Below, piece by piece: positions 1 through 8,360 of a DNA stretch of 53,238 nucleotides (the stretch's first letter is position 1; the number at the start of each line of letters is the position of its first letter). Location: the NCBI GenBank assembly GCA_937892945.1, contig CALBIL010000086.1, forward strand, positions 1-53,238. Direction: 5' to 3'. Below the pieces are notes generated by a model. It was given only the letters and a program-made list of their open reading frames with translations. It did no database searches and was not told the origin of the DNA. The stretch is from an uncultured euryarchaeote. GTDB lineage: Archaea; Thermoplasmatota; Poseidoniia; Poseidoniales; Poseidoniaceae. The translations under genes and the position numbers were made by a program.

Positions 1-1
1 T

Positions 2-55
2 GTTGTTCGAACCGTCAGTTCAAAAGCCCGACAAGAAAAAAATGAGGAGGAATAA
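2..55 (+). CDS. possible 3' end of an upstream gene (partial)
   Basis: The first bases are open in all three forward frames. The frame beginning at base 2 gives a charged tail (VVRTVSSKARQEKNEEE) ending in TAA at 53-55, and the next gene's GAGGAGG ribosome site lies inside its last codons. That arrangement would fit an operon. The other two frames are also open here (stops at 43-45 and 159-161), so the choice of frame is weak. Confidence 0.25.
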   Translation, partial: VVRTVSSKARQEKNEEE

Positions 56-57
56 AT

Positions 58-231
58 ATGATATACAGAATGATGATAACGACAGCAGTAGTTGGATTGG
101 CCGGTGTTGCAATAGGAATGATGGACAGCACATTCAAGCATTACTACAAAAAATACGCTGACTTTGAAGATTTAACGAACACGGGAATACAAGAAGTAAC
201 CTTTGTCGGTGAAATAGAGGTGGTTGAATGA
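58..231 (+). CDS. small membrane protein, 57 aa, unknown function
   Basis: Starts with ATG behind a very strong Shine-Dalgarno site (GAGGAGG at 44-50). The protein has one hydrophobic N-terminal segment with small residues (ITTAVVGLAGVAIGMM, about residues 7-22), then a basic/aromatic stretch (KHYYKKY) and an acidic C-terminus. Its stop overlaps the next start in an ATGA arrangement (228-231), so the two are probably translationally coupled. It uses ATA for isoleucine several times. I do not recognise the family. Reading as a real gene rests on the ribosome site, the coupling and the membrane-protein composition. Confidence 0.5.
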   Translation: MIYRMMITTAVVGLAGVAIGMMDSTFKHYYKKYADFEDLTNTGIQEVTFVGEIEVVE

Positions 232-407
232 TTCCACAATTAATTGCAGGAATTGGTCTAGTGACAATTACTCTTGAATTTGTTTCAGGCGCGGCGACTG
301 CCGGTGCTGGATACGGATTGGGGCGTAAATATGGACGCAAACTATGTGCTGCTATGGATCAAATCGAATCTACAGTAATCAGTTCTATTGATAAGTTTAG
401 AAACTAA
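228..407 (+). CDS. small glycine-rich membrane protein, 59 aa, unknown function
   Basis: Begins at the ATG that overlaps the preceding stop (ATGA), with a GAGGTGG-like site just upstream. Residues about 4-32 are hydrophobic and rich in Gly/Ala, with helix-packing spacing (AGAGYGLG). A basic patch (GRKYGRK) and a short amphipathic tail follow. Together with its neighbour this resembles the small paired membrane proteins found in mobile or viral modules, but nothing else here supports an element. No family recognised. Confidence 0.5.
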   Translation: MIPQLIAGIGLVTITLEFVSGAATAGAGYGLGRKYGRKLCAAMDQIESTVISSIDKFRN

Positions 408-438
408 ACTTTGATGAGTTGCCGGAGTATGGACGAGC

Positions 439-1245
439 GTGGTTCAACCATTACAACTCCCCGAACTCCCGCCTGAGGGTCCTTGGGCAGCATACGTTTT
501 AGTCGTAATTTGGTTGCCCTTGTTATTTCGAATTCTCTTTCTTTTGTTTCCTTTTAGAAAAGCAGTGTCTCAATTATTGCCTCATTCAAAGTGGGCCTTC
601 ACTCAATTACGCGAATTGCCAATTCGAGGAATTGGATTACTTGCTTTTAATGAAACGATTGCTTTTGTCATTCCGCCTTTAATCGTGTTTGGAGTTCGTA
701 CCATTGCAGATCCTCTCGGCTGGCAACTTTGGAATGATGTTTCCAATACAGGATTAGTAATTCTGGCCTTCGGTTTTCTTTTTTGGATTGCCCTCGATTT
801 CCTGCGGATTGCACGCGTAAGGCGAATGATGAAGGCAATTCAAAAACGCGATATCAATAAAATTCAGAAGATTGCAAATGCAGGATTGAAAACTAGAAAA
901 TGGCTTCGTAAATTCGCACGCAAAGACGAACCTGAGTCAACGACAGCAGAAAAAAGTGCAACAATAGCGAAAAGTTCCGTGAAAAAATGGGGGACTCGGC
1001 TTCTCTTAACAAGGAAACTATCACCCTTGGCTTTGGTCGGAAGCGTAGCTGCCAGCGCTTCAATCGAACTTGTTCGTATTGGTGCAGGTAAAATCACTGA
1101 TGCTGTTGACGAGCGTTTGCAAACAGAATTTGATAATATTGCTAAAACCAATAGCAAGACACTTATTCTGCTTTTAATTCGCGATTTACTCATGGGAATT
1201 TTACCGATTGTGTTCTTGTTCTTTTTACCCGTTCTTCTTGGATGA
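439..1245 (+). CDS. multi-pass membrane protein, unknown function
   Basis: A 268-residue protein starting at GTG; an in-frame TGA at 415-417 leaves no earlier start. Hydrophobic segments lie near residues 19-38 (VLVVIWLPLLFRILFLLFPF), 75-92, 104-120 and at the extreme C-terminus (about 243-267). A long basic, probably cytosolic loop rich in Lys/Arg sits at about 123-185. There are no catalytic motifs. The C-terminal helix ends the protein with almost no tail. I cannot assign a family. It is followed after 55 bases by the phosphoglycerate mutase gene on the same strand. Confidence 0.7.
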   Translation: MVQPLQLPELPPEGPWAAYVLVVIWLPLLFRILFLLFPFRKAVSQLLPHSKWAFTQLRELPIRGIGLLAFNETIAFVIPPLIVFGVRTIADPLGWQLWNDVSNTGLVILAFGFLFWIALDFLRIARVRRMMKAIQKRDINKIQKIANAGLKTRKWLRKFARKDEPESTTAEKSATIAKSSVKKWGTRLLLTRKLSPLALVGSVAASASIELVRIGAGKITDAVDERLQTEFDNIAKTNSKTLILLLIRDLLMGILPIVFLFFLPVLLG

Positions 1246-1248
1246 GTT

Positions 1249-1275
1249 CGCCGCCATGTTCATGGAGAAGCGGCG
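1249..1275 (+). promoter_or_regulatory. GC-rich stem-loop before gpmA
   Basis: A perfect 6-base inverted repeat, CGCCGC (1249-1254) and GCGGCG (1270-1275), with a 15-base loop. It begins 4 bases after the stop of the membrane protein and ends 25 bases before the mutase ATG. It could be a terminator for the first gene or a 5' leader structure for the second; there is no T-run after it. Confidence 0.35.
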
Positions 1276-1300
1276 CTGACCCTAGTACAGAGGGAACATC

Positions 1301-2005
1301 ATGTCGCTGCTGATTCTCATGCGCCACGGCCAGTCTGTGTGGAACGCTGCAAACTTGTTTACCGGATGGGTCAATGTTCCACTCTCAACCAAAGGCATTG
1401 ATGAAGCGCTTGAAGGCGGACGTCAAATCGCACATCTCTCTCTTGATGAAGTACACACTTCGACGTTGATTCGTGCACAGATGACCGCTATGCTTGCCCT
1501 CAGCCAACATAACGGCGGCACGACTCCTGTTGTTCAAACTCCTCAAATGGTTGAGCGTCCTTCCGAATCTGGCGATACCGAGTTGGTTGATTGGTCAAAA
1601 ACAAACGGCCCTGCTGAACATATTCTACCCGTTTACATGGCTGCAGAACTGAACGAGCGAATGTATGGTGACCTCCAAGGTTTGGACAAGCAAGAAACAC
1701 GAGACAAGTTCGGAGCAGAACAAGTGAAAATTTGGCGCCGTTCCTATGATGTACCACCTCCAAACGGCGAGAGTCTTGAATTGACTGCACAGCGTACATT
1801 GCCGTATTTTTCTTCTGCCATTCTGCCGGCTTTGGATTCAGGAAAAAACATTTTTGTTGCTGCACATGGTAATTCTTTACGAAGTGTGATTATGGATATT
1901 GAAGGCCTTTCACGTGAAGAAGTTCTCTCTCTTGAAGTTCCAACAGGTACGCCGATTGTTTACGAGCGAATCGGTAAGACTTGGAATCGTCTTCATGATT
2001 TTTGA
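1301..2005 (+). CDS. gpmA: 2,3-bisphosphoglycerate-dependent phosphoglycerate mutase
   Basis: Interconverts 3- and 2-phosphoglycerate in glycolysis and gluconeogenesis through a phosphohistidine. The hallmark RHG motif is at residues 8-10 (LILMRHGQSVWN), with the second catalytic His in AAHGNSLR near residue 188. The acid/substrate-binding stretch LNERMYGDLQG and the motif PPPNGESL are also present. At 234 residues it matches the compact dPGM class. This is the bacterial/eukaryotic-type enzyme, unlike the cofactor-independent mutase usual in archaea, which suggests transfer in the lineage. It is followed after 9 bases by the DUF1499 gene on the same strand, so the two are likely cotranscribed. 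Confidence 0.93.
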   Translation: MSLLILMRHGQSVWNAANLFTGWVNVPLSTKGIDEALEGGRQIAHLSLDEVHTSTLIRAQMTAMLALSQHNGGTTPVVQTPQMVERPSESGDTELVDWSKTNGPAEHILPVYMAAELNERMYGDLQGLDKQETRDKFGAEQVKIWRRSYDVPPPNGESLELTAQRTLPYFSSAILPALDSGKNIFVAAHGNSLRSVIMDIEGLSREEVLSLEVPTGTPIVYERIGKTWNRLHDF

Positions 2006-2014
2006 GGGTTTATT

Positions 2015-2503
2015 ATGGAGTTTACATCACGACAAAAGAAAGTTACTGTAATGGTTTTACTTTTATGTTCCCCTTGGCTTTTGTGTCAAGCTTGGATTGC
2101 CGTCGGCGCTCCTGATGAAGCCTTTACCACCATGCCAGTCTGTTCCAACGACAGTGGCAACTGCGCTCATCTTGGAGGAGATGCCATGTATCGAATGGAT
2201 GGTGAGTACACTTTGATTATCAATCAATCTTCTGATGTCGTATGGGATAAGATCGTAGAATATATTGACAATTCAGGTTCTGATGTCTTGTTTGAAGAAA
2301 CGGAAGAATCAGGTGATTACTATACACATTTTGTCGAACGGACATCTTTTTGGCGTTTCCCAGACGACATCTCACTCTCGCTCACATCAATTGACGATTT
2401 ATCGACCGAAATTGAATTGCATTCACAATCGCGACTCGGTCAAAGCGATCTTGGAGTTAACCCAAACCGCCTCGAAAACATCTATGCGGTACTCATTGCT
2501 TAA
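2015..2503 (+). CDS. DUF1499 family membrane-anchored protein
   Basis: 162 residues. An N-terminal hydrophobic helix (about 10-28, MVLLLCSPWLLCQAW) anchors or exports it. The mature part carries DUF1499-like features: PVCSNDSGNCAHL near the start, a middle 'W-x-F-P-D-D-I' segment and the closing 'SQSRLGQSDLGVNPNRLENI' block, which in this family reads S-R-x-G-x-S-D-x-G-V-N-x-x-R. The biochemical function of DUF1499 is unknown; members are envelope proteins of marine bacteria and algae. Its last 11 bases overlap the 3' end of the convergent JAMM gene. Confidence 0.8.
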   Translation: MEFTSRQKKVTVMVLLLCSPWLLCQAWIAVGAPDEAFTTMPVCSNDSGNCAHLGGDAMYRMDGEYTLIINQSSDVVWDKIVEYIDNSGSDVLFEETEESGDYYTHFVERTSFWRFPDDISLSLTSIDDLSTEIELHSQSRLGQSDLGVNPNRLENIYAVLIA

Positions 2504-3248
2504 AGCTGGATTGAAGTTCATTCCACCCCAAGGGGTATCCTTCTTTATCAACCAAGATGACATTAATTCCGAGCCCACTTTTTCGAAAAGCAATCAATTG
2601 AATTTCATGAATTTTATGGCCACTCGGAGCGACCCCTAAGACGGTCAGGTTTTGCCGAGAAAAGAACGACCTTCGCTTACTTTTTGTTGGAGTGGGCTTT
2701 GCTTCAGAGCCAACTCGGCGTCGGACACCTTCGACATCATCAAACCAAGGAAGTGGGCCTTCTGGTGAGAATCGAAGTCCGAGAATCATATCGACACCAG
2801 GTGTCTCTTGGGCAGCATCAGCATCGGCATGGCTTGGTATCGCAGGGGCGTTTGGATGTGTGTGAAGCCAGTGCGTAAATCGACCAGCCCTGGAACCACG
2901 TGTCGTTGAGAACATATCATCCGTCCAATCTTCGGGTAAATGGTGAACGGAGTAGGAATTCCCCCGGTTGACTATATGTGCTTCACTGATAATGAAACCC
3001 TGTCCTTGAAACAAACCTTCTGTATGTTCAGTGCCTTTGAAGAAATGTTCGACCTCTGGAAGATGTGGTGCATTAGAGTCAATATCCAACCCGACAAGGA
3101 TTTCATCTGGTAAGGCTTGCAAAGCCCACCATACCAATTCTTCAAACACATGAGCTGGCAAATGAATTTGAGCAGTATAGGATTCTTTACTCTGAAAAGA
3201 TTCGCGATTGTAGGATACCATGAGTTCCTCTAACCACGGTTCAGCCAT
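2493..3248 (-). CDS. JAMM/MPN+ metalloprotease-like protein
   Basis: 251 residues with a complete JAMM zinc signature: Glu49 in PDEILVGLDID, then H129-T-H131-P, S139 and D142 (HxHP-x7-S-x2-D spacing). JAMM enzymes are zinc isopeptidases that remove ubiquitin-like proteins; archaeal ones act on SAMP modifiers, and others work in sulphur-carrier or antiphage pathways. This one is much longer than minimal archaeal JAMM proteins (about 140 residues), with extra N-terminal and C-terminal parts, including a Lys/Arg-rich linker near 190. No ubiquitin-like, E1 or E2 gene is nearby, so the substrate is unknown. It overlaps the convergent DUF1499 gene by 11 bases. Confidence 0.8.
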   Translation of the reverse strand: MAEPWLEELMVSYNRESFQSKESYTAQIHLPAHVFEELVWWALQALPDEILVGLDIDSNAPHLPEVEHFFKGTEHTEGLFQGQGFIISEAHIVNRGNSYSVHHLPEDWTDDMFSTTRGSRAGRFTHWLHTHPNAPAIPSHADADAAQETPGVDMILGLRFSPEGPLPWFDDVEGVRRRVGSEAKPTPTKSKRRSFFSRQNLTVLGVAPSGHKIHEIQLIAFRKSGLGINVILVDKEGYPLGWNELQSSFKQ

Positions 3249-3340
3249 CGCACTCGGTTATGCGAATCGCTCTTTATGAATGAATGCAACGGAACAGAAT
3301 GGGAGAAAACCTTTGAAGAGGGTCGGCTCATCATCTGCTC

Positions 3341-4048
3341 ATGGCGAAGAAGAAGGGAGGGTTCGGACGGTTCATTGGCGCCCTTACTGGGACCCCATAT
3401 GAGCGTCTTTTGAAGCAAGTGGATAAGCTCACTTCAGAACACCAAGACGATGACATCAAACTCGCTCGCACACTGAAAAAGCTTGTGAATATCGTTGGTG
3501 AAAATTTCGAGCAAGAAAACATCGATGAAGAAGAGCACGATTTGATTATCGAAGCCGTAGAAGAAGCAGACCCTGAAAACCGTTCGTTCGGGAAATTATC
3601 GGAAGATGAAGATTCCTTTTACGCTGGAGCAGTTCCAGATGCGCCTGAATTGAAAACTGGTAAACGCAAAAACCTCGATGAACTTATGCAATCAGCAGGT
3701 AACGAGTTTGTTGGTAGTTACGGTCGAGATGAGTTTGAAGAATTCAAGTCTCGAATGACCGATGATTTCTTTGCTGATTCTGATGATGCAGTTCGACAAG
3801 GCGACCATCAAGCAGAGATTCGAACTGAAAACAGAGTGTTTGCAGATGAAGAGCAAGATTTAGATCAACTCAAACAACAAATCTCCAAAGAGTCCGGTTT
3901 GGTTGACCCAAATGCTGAAGATGATGAGGAAGAAGACTTGGAAAGCTATTCTGTTGATGAAAATGGTGTTGAATGGTTTGAAGATGAAGATGGGTACTGG
4001 TGGTACCGAGAAGAAGGTCAAGAAGATTGGCAACCGTACGAAGAGTGA
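3341..4048 (+). CDS. acidic soluble protein with Trp-rich C-terminal module
   Basis: 235 residues: a short basic N-terminus (MAKKKGGFGRF), then a strongly acidic, helical, probably cytosolic body with no signal or membrane segment. The last 30 residues (bases 3956-4045) form a distinct aromatic module: GVEW, a DG turn, WWY, then W-x-x-Y. A closely similar module ends the exported protein at 31074-32396. This looks like a small protein-interaction unit, but its role is unknown. The gene is divergent from the JAMM gene (92 bases between starts) and convergent with the next membrane protein (25 bases apart). Confidence 0.75.
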   Translation: MAKKKGGFGRFIGALTGTPYERLLKQVDKLTSEHQDDDIKLARTLKKLVNIVGENFEQENIDEEEHDLIIEAVEEADPENRSFGKLSEDEDSFYAGAVPDAPELKTGKRKNLDELMQSAGNEFVGSYGRDEFEEFKSRMTDDFFADSDDAVRQGDHQAEIRTENRVFADEEQDLDQLKQQISKESGLVDPNAEDDEEEDLESYSVDENGVEWFEDEDGYWWYREEGQEDWQPYEE

Positions 4049-4073
4049 ATCCTCCGTATCTCTTTACCCCCGT

Positions 4074-4820
4074 CTAAGAAAAATCTCTCAGGTCCGGTAA
4101 GTCTCCAGCCCGTCGCTGGCGTGACATCATTCGATTTCCTCTCCCAATGTGTGTTATTTCTGGCATTTCGGGGTTGGCTTCACTCTTTTCTTTTGCTTTC
4201 TTTTCACGAATCACGCGGTATTGCCAACTGAAACTCAAGACGAATAAGACGCACACCATCAGAACAGTCGAAGTATTCGAAGCGCTCAACAGTGTGATCG
4301 AATTCCCACTCAGTAACAGCATTGACATCATGAGTCCTAGAGAGCCTAACAGCGCTGAAACCAACAACGGCAGAATCCCTCGAACCGCCCTGACCAAGAA
4401 AAAAGCACCGATTGCCATGAGCCCCGAAATTTCTTCGCCCTCGACAAATTCAAATCCATTGGCGATAAGAAATTTAAAAAGACTGCTAAATAAGAGATAA
4501 ATGGAGAAAAAGGCCATCATTCCGATGCTGTATTGCACCAAGGCTGCCATAAGTATAGCCACTAAGAGAACCATTCCCATCAAAACATACAGTAATCGGA
4601 TTTCGATTTCAAAACTATTTTGTATTTGGCTGTGAATCAAAGGTGTGAGGACATATCCAATTCCAGCACCGGTAACTCCCGCTGCAAGATTTAATTTTTC
4701 ATGTCCTCGGAACATTATGAATAACGATAATACGAGCAATATTGGTCCAAGGTAAAACCCTACAGTTTCAATTTCTTGAAGTAAAACCGCACCTGAATCT
4801 GCGACTTTATCACTCGCCAT
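4074..4820 (-). CDS. multi-pass membrane protein, unknown function
   Basis: 248 residues from the ATG at 4820; the frame also opens at a TTG at 4880. About six or seven hydrophobic helices fill residues 15-200, beginning with VGFYLGPILLVLSLFIMF followed by glycine-rich GVTGAGIGYVL. A basic cytosolic tail (MMSRQRRAGDLPDLRDF) ends it. The glycine-rich first hairpin is loosely reminiscent of TMEM198/DUF4203-type proteins, but I would not assign it. It lies 70 bases downstream of the CocE-like hydrolase on the same strand and may share its transcript. Confidence 0.65.
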   Translation of the reverse strand: MASDKVADSGAVLLQEIETVGFYLGPILLVLSLFIMFRGHEKLNLAAGVTGAGIGYVLTPLIHSQIQNSFEIEIRLLYVLMGMVLLVAILMAALVQYSIGMMAFFSIYLLFSSLFKFLIANGFEFVEGEEISGLMAIGAFFLVRAVRGILPLLVSALLGSLGLMMSMLLLSGNSITLLSASNTSTVLMVCVLFVLSFSWQYRVIREKKAKEKSEANPEMPEITHIGRGNRMMSRQRRAGDLPDLRDFS

Positions 4821-4890
4821 GAACAGTGGTTCTTGTGAAATGTCTTTAGCATTCCCTTTTTCAAGAGACCTCGAATGCAAAAATTACAGT

Positions 4891-6822
4891 TCAGGCAGGA
4901 ATCGGTTGTTGGTCCCACCATGCAGGAGATAAGAACCAACGTCCATCATCAACTGGACGGTCGATAAGCGGTAGGCCAATGGTGCCACCAGTCACGCTTA
5001 ATCCACCTGCAGGGTTTGAGGCACAAGGTCCAGGGAGGTAGTCTTCACCTGTTTCAGTCAATTCGATACGGAGAGTATGGCCCGCAGGGAGCACCACATC
5101 CAGTGGGTTGAATTCCATCAGCATCGTGTAACTGGTTGCTGGTGCAGTTGCCTTTGCCTCGAATCCACCGTCACGATAACGGATATCCATCGTTGCATGA
5201 CCGAGCCTCAAATTTGATGTATCGTCATACATTGTCGCAAATATTTGCCCACCGTTACAGAATTGGGTTGTCACTTCTAAATGCAATGTAGGTAGTCCAG
5301 AGATGTGCGTTTCATTCTCAAACACAGAACTGGTCATCGAGAACGATGAGCCTAATCCATTGACGGTTCCACTGGCTCCGTCCCATTCCGTTGAGAGGTC
5401 TTGAAGCAACAACTCGACATCATCGGGAGGCCAAGTATCTTCAACATGCCATCGTCCATCATTGGTTTGTATTTGCACCATCGGTTCGGGTTCTTCTCCG
5501 ATATCTTTGAGATAATAATTGAACCATCCATAGAGTTCCACTGCCCAATCCATTCGACTCATGTTAGGATAGGCCTCTTTTCCATAGCCAGTAGAGAGTT
5601 CACTGTGACGGTCAGGTTGGTCAGGATAATTGTGCGCCCATTGGCCTGAAATCGCTCGAGCGTTAATGCCAGCTTCACGTAACAATTGGTAGGTTGGATA
5701 TGCATGGTAAGGATCGACATTCCAATCTTGTAATCCCCAAACCAAGTATACACTTCCCTTGTAGTTCTCAAGAACATCTGGTAAATGACGACGCTCATCC
5801 CAATAATCTGACCAATCGGCTCCACCGAATTCAGCCCATCCCCAAGTGCTCCATGGGCTCAGCGGCCCAACCAAATCATCGCTGCAGATTCGCATGTCGT
5901 CAGAAGTCAGATCAGTGGTTGCCGCTTGATAGGCAGCATCGTAGCCCATAGCCCTTGCTTCGGATGAACCGTTACGGTAGAACATCTCTTGAACGCCGAT
6001 TGAACCCGAGATTGGCACGATTGTTTTGAGGTGTTCAGAAGGATTTTGTGCGGCTTCCCAGTTTGTGGTGCCTGCATAGGACTTCCCCATCAGGCCGACG
6101 TTTCCATTTGACCAATTTTGCTGCCCGAGCCAATCAGTAACTGCTTGAATACCAACTTGCTCACCGAGGCCTTTGACATCTTGGCAGTGCGTTGATTGAC
6201 CCGTACCAAACGTTGAGGCTTGAGCAAACGCGTAACCATGAGGAAGGAATGTGTCGTAAACCCATTTACCGACTCCACCATCAGGGACTGTGTTTGGAGA
6301 TGAATCGTCACCAACGCCTGGCATTCCTTCGCCCCCGAAGTCGTAGTACGGGTGAATGGTCATGATGACCGGAATTTTGGTATTTTCAGGAACATTTGGT
6401 AGCCAGAGAGCAACATGCATGAGCGCGGGCCCTGGGAATCCAGCATCTTGTTCGCTTGCAGGTAATTCCACTTCGATGAAATGTTCAGTATATGGCAGTG
6501 CTTCATACGTTCCATTGACCGGCAATTGAGCACGGGATGTCTCCATCGGCAGTTCCATTGTGTGGCGAAGTTGAAGTGGAGTATCCCACCAATCGCCACT
6601 GAATTCTCCTTCATCGGCTGTGTTCATCAATGATTCACCAAAGGTCATTGCCAAGAGAAGAAACACGATGGCTACAGCAATGGTCGATACCGCTGAAAAG
6701 GTGAGTTGGCGACGACCTTCGCCCTCTCCTTCTGATTCTAAACGGTCGGCAGATTGACCCGGTTGAGGGGAAAGAACGGCATCGAGAACCGCCTCAACAT
6801 CTTCGTCCGAGCCCCCAGCCAT
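4891..6822 (-). CDS. membrane-anchored CocE/NonD, X-Pro dipeptidyl-peptidase-type hydrolase
   Basis: 643 residues from the ATG at 6822. An acidic cytosolic N-terminus (about 1-40) precedes one membrane helix (about 44-61), so the catalytic part faces outward. The alpha/beta-hydrolase core shows a nucleophile elbow GKSYAG (Ser248), an oxyanion-side IHPYYDFGGEG stretch, a catalytic Asp in LVWGLQDWNVDP and a catalytic His in GQWAHNYPDQ. The C-terminal third is the jelly-roll domain of the X-Pro dipeptidyl-peptidase family (LRIELTETGEDY). Members cleave X-Pro dipeptides, acyl esters or antibiotic side chains. In a surface-living heterotroph an exported peptidase role is the simplest reading; the substrate is not predictable. 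Confidence 0.87.
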   Translation of the reverse strand: MAGGSDEDVEAVLDAVLSPQPGQSADRLESEGEGEGRRQLTFSAVSTIAVAIVFLLLAMTFGESLMNTADEGEFSGDWWDTPLQLRHTMELPMETSRAQLPVNGTYEALPYTEHFIEVELPASEQDAGFPGPALMHVALWLPNVPENTKIPVIMTIHPYYDFGGEGMPGVGDDSSPNTVPDGGVGKWVYDTFLPHGYAFAQASTFGTGQSTHCQDVKGLGEQVGIQAVTDWLGQQNWSNGNVGLMGKSYAGTTNWEAAQNPSEHLKTIVPISGSIGVQEMFYRNGSSEARAMGYDAAYQAATTDLTSDDMRICSDDLVGPLSPWSTWGWAEFGGADWSDYWDERRHLPDVLENYKGSVYLVWGLQDWNVDPYHAYPTYQLLREAGINARAISGQWAHNYPDQPDRHSELSTGYGKEAYPNMSRMDWAVELYGWFNYYLKDIGEEPEPMVQIQTNDGRWHVEDTWPPDDVELLLQDLSTEWDGASGTVNGLGSSFSMTSSVFENETHISGLPTLHLEVTTQFCNGGQIFATMYDDTSNLRLGHATMDIRYRDGGFEAKATAPATSYTMLMEFNPLDVVLPAGHTLRIELTETGEDYLPGPCASNPAGGLSVTGGTIGLPLIDRPVDDGRWFLSPAWWDQQPIPA

Positions 6823-6867
6823 GTCCAATCCAATGGTCCGACCGTCAAGAGCATGACGCTTGTACGT

Positions 6868-7269
6868 TCAAGATTCTACAGCAGCCGCTTCACGTGCTTT
6901 TCGAGCAAAGGTGAACGAACGGATACAAGCAAAGGTGTAGACTCCACCCATTACCAACATCAGTAATTGTGCCATTACCGAGGCCGAAAAATCCGATGAA
7001 AGAAGTCCTCTCACACCCATTCCACCGCCTAAAAAGGTGAGGAGTCCGAATACCACAGCGATGTGCATCCAAAAGTGAGAGCGCTCAGGTTGACGTGTGG
7101 CCATGATCCCCATCGCAATCAAAGGTAGTCCAAAGAAGGCTGGAATCATTGAAGTCATGCTTGTCATCCCAGTTCCAAAATAAAACCCAAGACCTTCAAC
7201 AACTAAAGCACCACCAACAAGAAGAGTCAGTCGAGGTATATTTTGGCCAAAGAATGTAAATTCGCTCAT
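6868..7269 (-). CDS. small multi-pass membrane protein, unknown function
   Basis: 133 residues when begun at the ATG at 7269 (MSEFTFFGQNIPR); the frame is open further upstream but would run into the divergent cyclophilin gene. Four hydrophobic helices are visible: LTLLVGGALVVEGLGFYFG, a Met-rich MIPAFFGLPLIAMGIMA, HIAVVFGLLTFLGGGMGV and SVMAQLLMLVMGGVYTFACI. A short basic tail follows (FARKAREAAAVES). No family recognised. It lies 45 bases upstream of the CocE-type hydrolase on the same strand and probably shares its transcript. Confidence 0.7.
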   Translation of the reverse strand: MSEFTFFGQNIPRLTLLVGGALVVEGLGFYFGTGMTSMTSMIPAFFGLPLIAMGIMATRQPERSHFWMHIAVVFGLLTFLGGGMGVRGLLSSDFSASVMAQLLMLVMGGVYTFACIRSFTFARKAREAAAVES

Positions 7270-7360
7270 GCACTGCGATGAACTCTCTTGACTTTTGACC
7301 ATGCCGGTATTGCCCATGTACAAGCGAGCGATTGATGGGGGGGTGCTTCCTCGGCGTAGC

Positions 7361-8359
7361 ATGAAAGGACGCTTGGCTTTGCTGCTTATCGTCAATTTAG
7401 TGTTGATGAGTTGCGGAACTGTAGGCTCTGCAATTGCTGATGAACAGCAACCAGCATGGCGTTCAGTGGGTGTCGATCCGGCTCAATGGACCGATGGTCC
7501 AGTGGAAGAAGACACACCGATGAAGAATACCTACCAAGGAAATGCCATTTTCGAAATAGAAGTCTCCTACATTCCTTCACTTGGCTCCTCAAGACAATCA
7601 GGTACTATTACGCTCGAACTGTTTGAGCAATGGGCGCCAATCACCACTGCTAATATGATTAAGAATATTGAATCCGGTATTTATGATGGAATATTTTTCC
7701 ATCGAGTGATTGATGATTTTGTGACTCAGTCAGGAGACCCAACCTGCAAAACTACTTTCTTCTATCTTGAACCCAATCTTCAGTGCGGTAGCGGTGGAAC
7801 GGGAACGACCATTCCATTGGAACATGACGAAAACCTCTCCCATGTCGATGGTGCGATTGGTATGGCTCGAAGCCAAGAAGAAGATTCCGCAGATTCGCAA
7901 TGGTATATTGCAGAGACTGAAGCGCACAACCTTGACCCAGAAAACCGAGACGATGGCGGGTATGCAACCTTTGGAATTGTTCGAAACGGCATGTCCCATG
8001 TCACAAAAATAGCTACTGTTCCGACCAGTGATGACCCAACAGGAAATGAAGACATCCAAAACCCAGCATCATCTGCAGGCCGACCTGTCAATGAAGTACT
8101 CATCTCCTCAGTCACCCTAACGGGCGTATCAGACCCTGATGGAACCCTCCGCTTTGGTCCACAAGATTCAGAGGATACAGGGGGCTTTTTCGCTCTTGTT
8201 GAAGAATTCTATGCGGTCATCTTTACCAGTACATTCTTGATTGGCGCAGTGATTCTTCTTGCAGGATGGATGTTTGCACGAATTGATACACCGCTCTCCA
8301 TCGAAGACCAAGATAAAGACGTATCACTCGATGCAATGTTATTGGACGAAACCCCTTAG
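7361..8359 (+). CDS. membrane-anchored cyclophilin-type peptidyl-prolyl isomerase
   Basis: Catalyses cis-trans isomerisation of X-Pro bonds, here outside the membrane. From the ATG at 7361 the product is 332 residues with a signal-like start (MKGRLALLLIVNLVLMSCG) whose LMSC could be a lipobox. In-frame ATGs at 7301 and 7316 would add a basic PRR-containing extension. The cyclophilin fold shows TANMIKNIESGIYDGIFFHRVI, the QSGDPT turn, GAIGMARSQ, DSQWYI and YATFGIV. Two Cys in the insert around QSGDPTC...LQCGSGG may form a disulphide. A second membrane helix near residues 280-303 and a short acidic cytosolic tail end it. It probably folds exported proteins. Confidence 0.9.
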   Translation: MKGRLALLLIVNLVLMSCGTVGSAIADEQQPAWRSVGVDPAQWTDGPVEEDTPMKNTYQGNAIFEIEVSYIPSLGSSRQSGTITLELFEQWAPITTANMIKNIESGIYDGIFFHRVIDDFVTQSGDPTCKTTFFYLEPNLQCGSGGTGTTIPLEHDENLSHVDGAIGMARSQEEDSADSQWYIAETEAHNLDPENRDDGGYATFGIVRNGMSHVTKIATVPTSDDPTGNEDIQNPASSAGRPVNEVLISSVTLTGVSDPDGTLRFGPQDSEDTGGFFALVEEFYAVIFTSTFLIGAVILLAGWMFARIDTPLSIEDQDKDVSLDAMLLDETP

Positions 8360-8360
8360 A

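Noticed and set aside
7301-7400. Twin-arginine signal in the cyclophilin's possible longer N-terminus (PRRSMKG)
   Set aside because: The consensus after RR is not met, and the ATG at 7361 gives an ordinary Sec-like or lipoprotein-like signal.
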